From: an uncultured Traorella sp.
Lineage (GTDB): Bacteria > Bacillota_I > Bacilli_A > Erysipelotrichales > Erysipelotrichaceae
Length of the DNA: 20,580 nt
Reading direction: 5' to 3'
Assembly: GCA_945919165.1 (NCBI GenBank)
Contig: CAMEIZ010000011.1
Coordinates: forward strand, 1 to 20,580
Both the position numbers and the translations under genes were made by a program. Below are positions 1-5,328 of this stretch, piece after piece; position 1 is the stretch's first letter; each line of letters starts with the position of its first letter. A model generated the notes under the pieces. It was not told the DNA's origin. It saw only the letters and a program-made list of their open reading frames with translations, and searched no databases.

Positions 1-172
1 CTTATGAGATGATATCTGGGCACAGACGTAAATATGCCATGTCACACATCGGACTCAAGGAAATGAATGTCATTGTCCGAGAACTTGATGACCAGCAACG
101 ATACTGATGGTTGAATCCAATATCCAAAGGGAAAACATCTATCCATCCGAAAGAGACTACGCATTGCCATAG
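1..172 (+). pseudogene. ParB/Spo0J-type partition protein, broken internal fragment
   Basis: From position 3 the + strand reads YEMISGHRRKYAMSHIG and continues KEMNVIVRELDD. This is the ParB N-terminal core: a GHRR box followed by the conserved IVR-L-D stretch. The frame stops at a TGA at 105-107. A second frame, starting at 110, continues the same family with VESNIQRENIYPSERDYALP and stops at TAG 170-172; ParB proteins normally read V-[DE]-SNIQREN-I-PSE here. A frameshift and an early stop therefore break the gene, and its N-terminus lies off the left edge. The DNA-binding and C-terminal domains are absent. ParB and ParA genes of this kind travel on integrative conjugative elements and plasmids, and a ParA remnant lies at 1811. 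The family call rests on motif recognition by eye. Confidence 0.8.
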
Positions 173-200
173 TTATTTAAAGCAAAATTCACACTATGCA

Positions 201-238
201 CTTTCAAAAATTTAAATTTTTTCATTTTTTGAAAGTGA
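201..238. repeat. Dyad repeat A upstream of the ATPase promoter
   Basis: A 38-bp AT-rich element bounded by inverted arms CTTTCAAAAA and TTTTTTGAAAG, extended outward by CA/TG. A near-identical second copy lies at 287-324 in the same orientation, 86 bp away start to start. The two copies bracket the promoter at 243-272. They look like operators or RNA hairpins; no binding protein can be named from the sequence. Confidence 0.75.
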
Positions 239-242
239 TATA

Positions 243-272
243 TTGCATACAGTGATTATAATCGGATATAAT
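243..272 (+). promoter_or_regulatory. Sigma-A-type promoter for the DUF4143 ATPase
   Basis: TTGCAT (243-248) and TATAAT (267-272) are separated by 18 bp, so transcription would start near 279. It sits between the two 38-bp dyads, which suggests control by the factor that binds them. The second dyad (287-324) would lie in the 5' UTR and touch the Shine-Dalgarno sequence. Confidence 0.65.
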
Positions 273-286
273 ACAGGCAAAGATGG

Positions 287-324
287 CTTTCAAAAGTTTA
301 ATTTTTTTCATTTTTTGAAAGTGA
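287..324. repeat. Dyad repeat B in the ATPase 5' UTR
   Basis: Second copy of the 201-238 dyad, with arms CTTTCAAAAG and TTTTTTGAAAG. Its 3' end (GTGA, 321-324) runs into the Shine-Dalgarno region TGAGGCG before the ATG at 334. If transcribed, the hairpin could hide part of the ribosome-binding site; as DNA it could be an operator downstream of the start site. Confidence 0.75.
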
Positions 325-333
325 GGCGATACT

Positions 334-1533
334 ATGAAAACCATTGAAAGAACTGAATATCTAGATCGAATAAAAAATCTAAAAGATACACCCGATATAA
401 AGGTTATTACCGGTATCAGAAGATCGGGAAAATCAATACTAATGCAAGAGTATATCCAGTATCTAAAAGATAACTTTGATAATATCAATGTTATTTTTAT
501 CGACTTTATGGATCTTTCATTCGAAAATCTGAAAGAGTATCATGCTCTCCACGCCTACGTTGAAGAAAGATATGAAGAAGAAAAAACGAATTATCTTTTC
601 ATTGATGAAGTACAGATGTGCCCAAATTTTGAGTTATCTATCAATAGTCTTTACTCAAAAAGAAAATATGATATCTATATCACTGGTTCCAATGCTTTTC
701 TGCTTAGTGCTGATTTAGCTACTCTTTTTACTGGACGTTATATTGAAATCCATGTCTATCCTTTCAGTTTCAAGGAATATTGTAATTATTATGATAATAA
801 TCATGACATAGGTAAGCTTTTTGAAGATTACACCATCAAAGGTGGATTAGCTGGCTCTTATGCCTATAATACCGAAAAAGACAGGAAGGATTATATCAAG
901 GAAGTCTATGAAACAATTGTTACAAGAGACCTTGTACAGAAGTATTCCCTGCCAGATAGTTTGGTATTGCAGCGCTTAAGTGAGTTTCTTATGGACAACA
1001 TTTCAAATCTGACCTCACCAAGCAAGATCAGCAATATGCTGGTTGAAAAGGATATTTCAACCAATCATGTCACCATCGGCAAATATATCAAATACCTATG
1101 CAACGCTTTTGTTTTCTATGATATCAAGCGTTATGATATCCGCGGCAAGAAGTATCTGGAAAGCACCGAAAAGTTCTACTTAAGCGATATTGGAATACGT
1201 TATGCCGTTCTTGGTACAAGAAATATGGATTATGGTAGAGTTTATGAAAATATGGTCTGCCTTGAACTATTACGTAGAGGCTATGATGTCTATGTTGGAA
1301 AGCTCTATCAGAAGGAAATAGACTTTGTTGCCCAAAGAGGCAGCGAAAAGATCTATATCCAGGTATGTGACAATATCACTGAAGAGGAAACATTCAAAAG
1401 AGAATATGCACCTCTTTTGCAGATTAAAGATGCATATCCAAAGATTATTATTGCAAAAACCGGGCATCCTAAGTATTCGCATGAAGGAATTGAAATTTTT
1501 GACATTAGGGATTGGCTATTGAATGGAAACTAG
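334..1533 (+). CDS. AAA-family ATPase with DUF4143 domain
   Basis: A 399-residue protein. Walker A is GIRRSGKS (27-34), Walker B is LFIDE (88-92), and the sensor-like ITGSN (116-120) follows. The stretch LFTGRYIEIHVYPFSFKEY (131-149) is typical of the AAA_14/DUF4143 family. The C-terminal third (about 200-399) is the DUF4143 part: a winged-helix-like region, then a degenerate PD-(D/E)XK-like fold with E305, EID at 328-330 and YIQVC at 341-345. The last motif lacks the usual lysine, so nuclease activity is doubtful. The ATG at 334 follows TGAGGCG at 8 nt. Members are common in gut Firmicutes, often near mobile elements, and their cellular role is not established. Here the gene sits between broken parB and parA pieces, with its own promoter flanked by two dyads. 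It is intact, unlike its neighbours. Confidence 0.9.
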   Translation: MKTIERTEYLDRIKNLKDTPDIKVITGIRRSGKSILMQEYIQYLKDNFDNINVIFIDFMDLSFENLKEYHALHAYVEERYEEEKTNYLFIDEVQMCPNFELSINSLYSKRKYDIYITGSNAFLLSADLATLFTGRYIEIHVYPFSFKEYCNYYDNNHDIGKLFEDYTIKGGLAGSYAYNTEKDRKDYIKEVYETIVTRDLVQKYSLPDSLVLQRLSEFLMDNISNLTSPSKISNMLVEKDISTNHVTIGKYIKYLCNAFVFYDIKRYDIRGKKYLESTEKFYLSDIGIRYAVLGTRNMDYGRVYENMVCLELLRRGYDVYVGKLYQKEIDFVAQRGSEKIYIQVCDNITEEETFKREYAPLLQIKDAYPKIIIAKTGHPKYSHEGIEIFDIRDWLLNGN

Positions 1534-1754
1534 ACTGCACAATCAAATCAGCAAGATAAAAAACAAATACTGTACTCATCAGCAACCGCCGGTACTTTTC
1601 TGCAGTAGCTAATCACAAATTTCTTTGGTTTGAATATGAAAAAATTAAAGGAAAAATGTTTGTCGAAATGCAAAACCGGGCATTAGAACAATGCTTCGAA
1701 TATATGTCAGAAAAATAGGAAAAATTCAAATTTGTCTATCTAACCAAAAGTTTT
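1534..1754 (+). other. Gene-free spacer with a possible C-terminal gene relic
   Basis: No intact gene is seen between the ATPase and the hairpin. A startless frame ends in EMQNRALEQCFEYMSEK and a TAG at about 1716-1718. It is preceded in the same frame by roughly thirty further plausible residues, beginning after a stop near 1556. It may be the tail of a lost element gene. I do not recognise the family, and no clear terminator for the ATPase is visible. Confidence 0.3.
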
Positions 1755-1808
1755 AACTCCTTCTACATATCCACTACTAGCTGGTGGTTATGGGAAAGGA
1801 GTTTTTTA
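1755..1808 (+). terminator. Terminator-like hairpin leader of the parA relic (repeat copy 1)
   Basis: The outer stem AACTCCTT (1755-1762) pairs with AAGGAGTT (1796-1803). The inner stems CATA/TATG and CCAC/GTGG close a 9-nt loop (1775-1783), and a run of six T follows at 1802-1807. The 3' arm contains AAAGGAG, which lies the right distance before the ATG of the ParA relic at 1811 to be its Shine-Dalgarno sequence. The hairpin could therefore act as an attenuator or hide the ribosome-binding site. A 45-bp core (1764-1808) is repeated exactly at 5180-5224. Confidence 0.75.
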
Positions 1809-1810
1809 TT

Positions 1811-1969
1811 ATGTCCAAATGTAAAGTTATTACAGTAGCCAATCAGAAAGGTGACGTTGGCAAAACAATCACAACTGAAAATGTAGCTATAGGATTAGTC
1901 TTTAATGTCAATGAAGTTCTGATTGTTTAATTTGATCTATAAGGAAATCTAAATGCCAGCTTAGGCTGA
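1811..1969 (+). pseudogene. ParA-type partition ATPase, N-terminal remnant
   Basis: From the ATG at 1811 the frame reads MSKCKVITVANQKGDVGKTI, matching the ParA/Soj deviant Walker A region (ANQKGGVGKTTTT-N) with the second G of the loop replaced by D. It continues with LIV-stop-FDL-stop-GNLNASLG; intact ParA has LLVDFDPQGNLT-SLG here. In-frame stops lie at 1928-1930, 1940-1942 and 1967-1969. Nothing ParA-like continues beyond, so roughly the last four-fifths of the gene are gone. The point mutations to stop suggest long decay rather than one sequencing error. Its ribosome-binding site is inside the 1755-1808 hairpin. It is most likely part of the same dead element as the ParB remnant. Confidence 0.85.
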
Positions 1970-1996
1970 ATAAAAATGATAGAAAATGGGTAAAAG

Positions 1997-2026
1997 AAAA
2001 CGCCGATTGTCTGCGGCGTTTTATTC
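1997..2026. terminator. Bidirectional rho-independent terminator
   Basis: A perfect stem AAAACGCCG (1997-2005) / CGGCGTTTT (2014-2022) with an 8-nt loop, A-rich on the left and T-rich on the right, so it can end transcription from both sides. It lies just after the ParA relic and before repeat copy 2035-2166. Confidence 0.8.
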
Positions 2027-2034
2027 ATTTTATT

Positions 2035-2166
2035 CGAACTCTATTGTATTATTTTCCAAATGGTCTAAATATACCCCTTTTGCCCTGTTATTTGAAGATG
2101 CAATTCCACCAAAATACCCCTTTTTCCCATGCGTCTACAAAAAATGTTTTCAAAAATGTTTTCACG
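2035..2166. repeat. 132-bp direct repeat, copy 1
   Basis: Matches 3863-3993 over its whole length with one indel and about a dozen substitutions, densest around 2108-2130. Its right end holds AAAAATGTTTTCA twice in tandem. Each copy lies roughly 220-230 bp before the start of a cargo gene (2390 and 4225). On the minus strand both copies keep a short frame, NNRAKGVYLD followed by LENNTIEF, so the repeat may be a gene remnant. I could not identify it. Confidence 0.85.
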
Positions 2167-2322
2167 GAAATAGATCGAAGCGTTACTACATATTCTGAAG
2201 AGCAACTGCCCTCTTTATGGATATGTAAGATGTTGCATTCACTGGTAACAGTTTTCATATGCTATTCATAAATTCCAACCTGAAAACAGTTAAAGCAGCA
2301 TCTTATAATAACTTGCCGGGAA
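2167..2322. other. Gene-free spacer before the AlbA_2 gene
   Basis: An AT-rich spacer with no credible gene. AACAGTT occurs at about 2247 and again at about 2286, forming an imperfect inverted pair with adjoining TTTTCA and TGAAA. This could be an operator, but only one mismatched pair is seen. Confidence 0.3.
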
Positions 2323-2331
2323 TGTTATAAT
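2323..2331 (+). promoter_or_regulatory. Extended -10 promoter for the frameshifted AlbA_2 gene
   Basis: TG (2323-2324), one base, then TATAAT (2326-2331) form an extended -10 element. The -35 position (TTATAA, about 2303-2308) is weak, as is common with extended -10 promoters. Transcription would start near 2338, about 50 nt before the GTG start, and AAGAAGG precedes the GTG by about 7 nt. Confidence 0.55.
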
Positions 2332-2389
2332 AGTATGGACATTTTACTAAAGCAATCATAAATCCCAAATAAAGAAAGAAGGAATTGAA

Positions 2390-3765
2390 GTGGATATCAA
2401 AAGCATGATTGGCGAAACAACGGAATATGACAAGAAATTAAAACTTGAAGAAAAGAAACCTAATAGCTGGTGCAAAACAGTCAGTGCCTTTGCAAACTCG
2501 TTTGGTGGTTTTCTTGTCTTTGGCATTTCTGATGACGATGAGATCATTGGTCTTGAAGATGCTGCCAAGGATGCTGAAAAGATCAGCGAAATCATCAAGA
2601 CCAGGCTGGATCCGGTTCCTGAGTTCTCCATTGAGTTCCATAAGGAAGATAATAAGGATTTGATTCTGCTTCACATTTTCAAAGGCGAGGAAACTCCTTA
2701 CTACTATTCTGGCGATGGCACGCTTGAAGCCTATATAAGAATGGGCAATGAAAGTGTCAAGGCAACTTCCATTGAATTGAAGCGCCTTGTAATGCGTGGA
2801 AAGAACTCCACTTTTGATTCGCTTGTAACTGACTATGACTTTGATGATTACTCTTTCTCCAAACTGAAGGAAAGATACTTCCAATGGACTGGCAAAAGCT
2901 TTGATGACAAGCTATTTGAATCATTTGGTATGGTTAACAGCCTAGGCAAACTGACAAATGCCGGAGCTTTGTTAGCTGATGAAACGCCCGTTTACCAGAA
3001 CAGGCTGTTCTGTACCAGATGGAATGGGCTTACCAAAGCAGGAGGACTCATTGATGCACTGGATAGCGCCGAATACAAGGCGGCTTGATTTCCCTGCTTC
3101 GCGATGGCGAATCCTTTATCAAAAGGAACACCAGGATGATGTGGAGGAAAACCCCTTTCTCAAGAATCGAAATGCCGGAATATGTTTTCCAAAGCGCATC
3201 TGAAGCACTTGTCAATGCACTGATTCATCGTGACTATACGGTTGTTGGCAGCGAAGTCCATATCGATATTTTCGATGATCGGATGGAGATATATTCTCCA
3301 GGCGGAATGGTCAATGGAAGGCTTATCCAGGAACTGGACATCAGGCATGTCCCTTCGGAAAGAAGAAACCCAGTATTGGCTGACATCTTCAATCGCCTTG
3401 GACTCATGGAAAGGCAATGCAGTGGACTTAGCAAAATTGTTGAAGGCTACCAGTTTGAAGAAAACTATTCAGAAGACAAGAAGCCTGCATTCTTTTCTGA
3501 CAGGACCCAGTTCATAGTCATGATGCCTAATCTAAATTACAATGTCCCTCAGGATGTCCCTCAGGATGTCCCTCAGGATGTCCCTCAGGATTCTTTGAAC
3601 AGCCAGATAATCAGCATGATCAAAGACAACAACAAAATCAGCACAGAGACTATGGCATCAGTTTTAGGAACAAGCTCAAAAACAATCAAGAGACGCATTA
3701 AATCTATGCCTAATATCCATTATGTCGGCAGAGGATCCAATGGCCATTGGGAAATTAAAGAATAA
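2390..3765 (+). pseudogene. AlbA_2/Schlafen-type DNA-binding ATPase-like regulator, frameshifted
   Basis: Two adjoining frames make one gene. The first (2390-3088, GTG start) carries the AlbA_2 domain with GGFLVFGISDD at residues 39-49 and runs to DALDSAEYKAA. The second (from 3085) starts LISLLRDGESFIKRN and carries the HATPase_c_4-like core SEALVNALIHRDY, then DDRMEIYSPGGM. A linker of VPQD four times follows, and a C-terminal winged helix (KISTETMASVLGTSSKTIKRR). Homologues read EY-x-GGLISLL, so one missing G in the AAGGCGGC stretch at about 3078-3083 explains the break; restored length would be about 458 residues. No slippery heptamer is present, so this is a mutation or a base-call error rather than programmed frameshifting. 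The family is thought to be regulatory, with no settled function. An intact paralogue lies at 5329. Confidence 0.85.
3544..3591 (+). repeat. Four tandem 12-bp units encoding VPQD
   Basis: GTCCCTCAGGAT is repeated four times without a mismatch inside the linker between the ATPase-like and winged-helix domains of the frameshifted AlbA_2 gene. Perfect identity at the DNA level, including wobble bases, points to recent slippage-driven copy-number change. Confidence 0.95.
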
Positions 3766-3773
3766 TATCTTAA

Positions 3774-3803
3774 GCGTCAGCAACAAATGCTGGCGTTTTT
3801 GTT
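3774..3803 (+). terminator. Terminator of the frameshifted AlbA_2 gene
   Basis: Stem CGTCAGCA (3775-3782) / TGCTGGCG (3788-3795) with a 5-nt loop, one G-T pair and a run of five T at 3796-3800, ten bases after the TAA stop. Confidence 0.85.
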
Positions 3804-3862
3804 TGCCTTGCTGTAGCTTGAATATTATCTGTTTTCACAGGTACAAACCCTAAGAAAGCGGG

Positions 3863-3993
3863 CGAACTCGATTGTATTATTTTCCAAACGATCTAAATAT
3901 ACCCCTTTTGCCCTGTTATTTGAGATGCAATTCCATCAAAACGAGCCATTTTCTCATGCGTCTACAAAAAATGTTTTCAAAAATGTTTTCACG
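3863..3993. repeat. 132-bp direct repeat, copy 2
   Basis: Second copy of the 2035-2166 repeat, 131 bp here through loss of one A (GAGATG against GAAGATG). It retains the tandem AAAAATGTTTTCA at its right end. The sequences beyond both ends differ from copy 1, so the repeat has sharp borders. The two copies flank the AlbA_2 pseudogene. Confidence 0.85.
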
Positions 3994-4224
3994 AAGATGA
4001 CTTTGATGTGATTATTGCATGTCATGAAGATCAAATTACTTCTTAGGTAGATCTTCAATTCATTATACTAAGTGATTATATTATTACTGCTGAATCAAAT
4101 AGAATCCATTATGGTCTTAACTAATTTTTACCATCTATTCAGAGTTATAGATAAATGTTATACTCTAGGTGATTTTAGAAAAATAGATTTATACAAATCG
4201 GAATTTGACAAGGAGGAATTCCAT
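3994..4224 (+). promoter_or_regulatory. Leader region of the deaminase gene with extended -10 promoter
   Basis: There is no intact gene in this stretch. A short frame ending HEDDFDVIIACHEDQITS and TAG (4043-4045) crosses the right edge of the repeat and may be another relic, unidentified. The extended -10 TG-T-TATACT (4156-4164) is the best promoter for the deaminase; the -35 position (TATTCA, 4136-4141) is poor. A strong AAGGAGG (4210-4216) lies 8 nt before the ATG at 4225. Confidence 0.5.
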
Positions 4225-4662
4225 ATGAACGATGCTGAAATTGGATTACAAATGTGGCAAAAAGCTACCGATTTCGTCAATAAAAGATTTCCAAGTGGTT
4301 GGGGTGGTTGTGCGGTCATTTTTACAGAGGACCAACAATATTTAATCTCTGTTGCTTTAGAATCTTTTAATGGTGGCGCAGGCTTATGTATGGAAACAGG
4401 AGCTATGTGCGAAGCTCAAAAGTTAAATGTAAAAATCACACATTCATTATGTGTTTCAAGAGATAATGAAAATGAAGATTTCAAAATCTTGACAGCTTGT
4501 GGTATATGTCAAGAAAGATTTAGATATTGGGGTGGAAATGTCAAAATAGCAATTACAAATCCTAAAAATGATATTATATTCAAAACTTTAGATGAATTAT
4601 CTCATTATTATTGGGGCAATGCTTATCCAAAAGATGAATGGGAAGAATACGATAATCAATAG
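4225..4662 (+). CDS. Cytidine/blasticidin-S deaminase-like zinc enzyme
   Basis: A 145-residue protein with the cytidine deaminase signature. C55 in GLCMETGA is the first zinc ligand and E57 the catalytic proton shuttle, replacing the usual CAE or HAE with CME. C92 and C95 in ACGICQE supply the other zinc ligands. The near-C-terminal ELSHYYWG (LL-x-x-x-F/W in most members) supports the call, and length and motif spacing match tetrameric bacterial Cdd (about 130-140 residues). The start at 4225 is fixed by AAGGAGG 8 nt upstream; the frame is open further upstream but without a ribosome site. The substrate may be cytidine or deoxycytidine (salvage) or an aminonucleoside antibiotic. It lies 32 nt before a SUKH immunity-type gene, a pairing that recalls deaminase toxin-immunity loci, although this protein has no toxin-delivery domain. 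Confidence 0.8.
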   Translation: MNDAEIGLQMWQKATDFVNKRFPSGWGGCAVIFTEDQQYLISVALESFNGGAGLCMETGAMCEAQKLNVKITHSLCVSRDNENEDFKILTACGICQERFRYWGGNVKIAITNPKNDIIFKTLDELSHYYWGNAYPKDEWEEYDNQ

Positions 4663-4680
4663 TTAACAAAATTCCGATTT
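4660..4680 (+). repeat. Post-stop junction motif, copy 1
   Basis: TAGTTAAC followed by AAAATTCCGATTT begins exactly at the deaminase stop codon. A close match begins exactly at the SUKH stop codon (5130-5149). Shared placement at two unrelated genes suggests a cassette-like border. Confidence 0.55.
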
Positions 4681-4694
4681 GTTGAGGTGTTATC

Positions 4695-5132
4695 GTGTAT
4701 AGAGAATTGATTGAAAAACTGATAGAAGGACATAGTTGGGCGAAGTTACAAGAACCTTGCTCCGAAAGAGATATTACAAAGGCAGAGAAATATGTAGGTT
4801 TTTCATTTCCAGAAGAACTGAAAGCCTTGTTGCGAGAAACTAATGGAGACCGTAATTTTCTGCTTTCAGCAGAAGAAATCATCAGCAACACAAAGAATAA
4901 CAGGGAGATTTATCCAGAATTCCTTGAAGCAGAAGAATTTGAAGAAAAGGTAAATCGTTTTGTTTTCTTTGCAACAAATGGTTGTGGAGATTATTACTGC
5001 TATCGTGTTCTTGCAAACGGCGAAACAGATACAACGGCAATTTACATTTGGGAACACGAACTGTTTGAAATCCGTGAGGTTGCAAATGACATTGCCGAAC
5101 TGATAACCAAGTATTATAACAACGAAGTGTAG
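4695..5132 (+). CDS. SMI1/KNR4 (SUKH) family protein, probable immunity protein
   Basis: A 145-residue protein. The N-terminal half shows the SUKH pattern: E at 24, ITKAEKYVGFSFPEELKALL (27-46, an LG-x-x-(L/F)P-x-E(L/F) core) and then the conserved TNG at 49-51. It continues with an F-rich region (FVFFATNGCGDYYCY) and ends in an acidic helix. Start is GTG at 4695, with GAGGTG 5-10 nt upstream; the next candidate is much further in. SUKH proteins are soluble immunity factors against polymorphic toxins and contact-dependent effectors, many of them nucleases or deaminases. No toxin gene is visible, so it may be an orphan immunity gene captured with the neighbouring deaminase, perhaps in one transcript. 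The hairpin at 5171-5224 would terminate it. Confidence 0.8.
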   Translation: MYRELIEKLIEGHSWAKLQEPCSERDITKAEKYVGFSFPEELKALLRETNGDRNFLLSAEEIISNTKNNREIYPEFLEAEEFEEKVNRFVFFATNGCGDYYCYRVLANGETDTTAIYIWEHELFEIREVANDIAELITKYYNNEV

Positions 5133-5149
5133 TTGACCAATTCCGGTTT
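5130..5149 (+). repeat. Post-stop junction motif, copy 2
   Basis: TAGTTGACC followed by AATTCCGGTTT starts at the SUKH stop codon and matches 4660-4680 except for two transitions and a short indel next to a substitution. See copy 1. Confidence 0.55.
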
Positions 5150-5170
5150 ATATATCTAACAAAACACAAA

Positions 5171-5224
5171 ACACTCCTTTACATATCCACTACTAGCTGG
5201 TGGTTATGGGAAAGGAGTTTTTTA
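5171..5224 (+). terminator. Terminator hairpin after the SUKH gene (repeat copy 2)
   Basis: ACTCCTTT (5173-5180) pairs with AAAGGAGT (5211-5218), with the same inner stems and loop as at 1755-1808, and six T follow (5218-5223). The 45 bp from 5180 to 5224 are identical to 1764-1808. No ParA start follows here, so this copy works only as a terminator, ending the SUKH transcript. Confidence 0.85.
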
Positions 5225-5244
5225 ATATCCTATAACTATAAATT

Positions 5245-5298
5245 AAGTGTAATAATGGCGTAATAATGGCGTAATAAACTGTATTTTTGGCGTAATAA
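5245..5298 (+). promoter_or_regulatory. Iterated 11-bp operator-like motif TGGCGTAATAA
   Basis: Perfect copies lie at 5256-5266, 5267-5277 (abutting) and 5288-5298 (10-bp gap, so 21 bp start to start). A degenerate copy AAGTGTAATAA lies at 5245-5255, also in the 11-bp register. They end just before the -10 element at 5303, covering the -35 region. The 11- and 21-bp spacing puts every copy on roughly the same DNA face. The motif recurs in the coding linker of the downstream gene (6426-6460). Confidence 0.85.
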
Positions 5299-5299
5299 A

Positions 5300-5308
5300 T
5301 GTTATTAT
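5300..5308 (+). promoter_or_regulatory. Extended -10 promoter of the intact AlbA_2 gene
   Basis: TG (5300-5301), one base, then TATTAT (5303-5308). The -35 position is poor and covered by the TGGCGTAATAA repeats, so activation or repression through them is plausible. The predicted start is near 5315, leaving a very short leader with GAGG at 5317-5320. Confidence 0.45.
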
Positions 5309-5328
5309 AGTTTTGCGAGGTGATGCAG

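Noticed and set aside
1986..2271. Two overlapping small + strand frames of 70-75 residues
   Set aside because: They cross a terminator and the 132-bp repeat, have no ribosome site, and are not conserved in the second repeat copy.
3076..3090. Programmed ribosomal frameshift joining the two AlbA_2 halves
   Set aside because: No X-XXY-YYZ slippery heptamer or clear downstream structure; a missing G explains the break more simply.
3544..3591. Possible CRISPR or intergenic satellite from regular 12-bp repeats
   Set aside because: Units are contiguous without spacers and in frame inside a protein linker.
4072..4224. Upstream extension of the deaminase from an ATG at 4072 in the same frame
   Set aside because: AAGGAGG fixes the start at 4225, the extra 51 residues do not look like a deaminase, and the promoter lies within them.
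4225..4662. Polymorphic deaminase toxin
   Set aside because: The protein is full-length stand-alone Cdd size, with no leader, delivery or repeat domain; the toxin idea remains only a contextual hypothesis.
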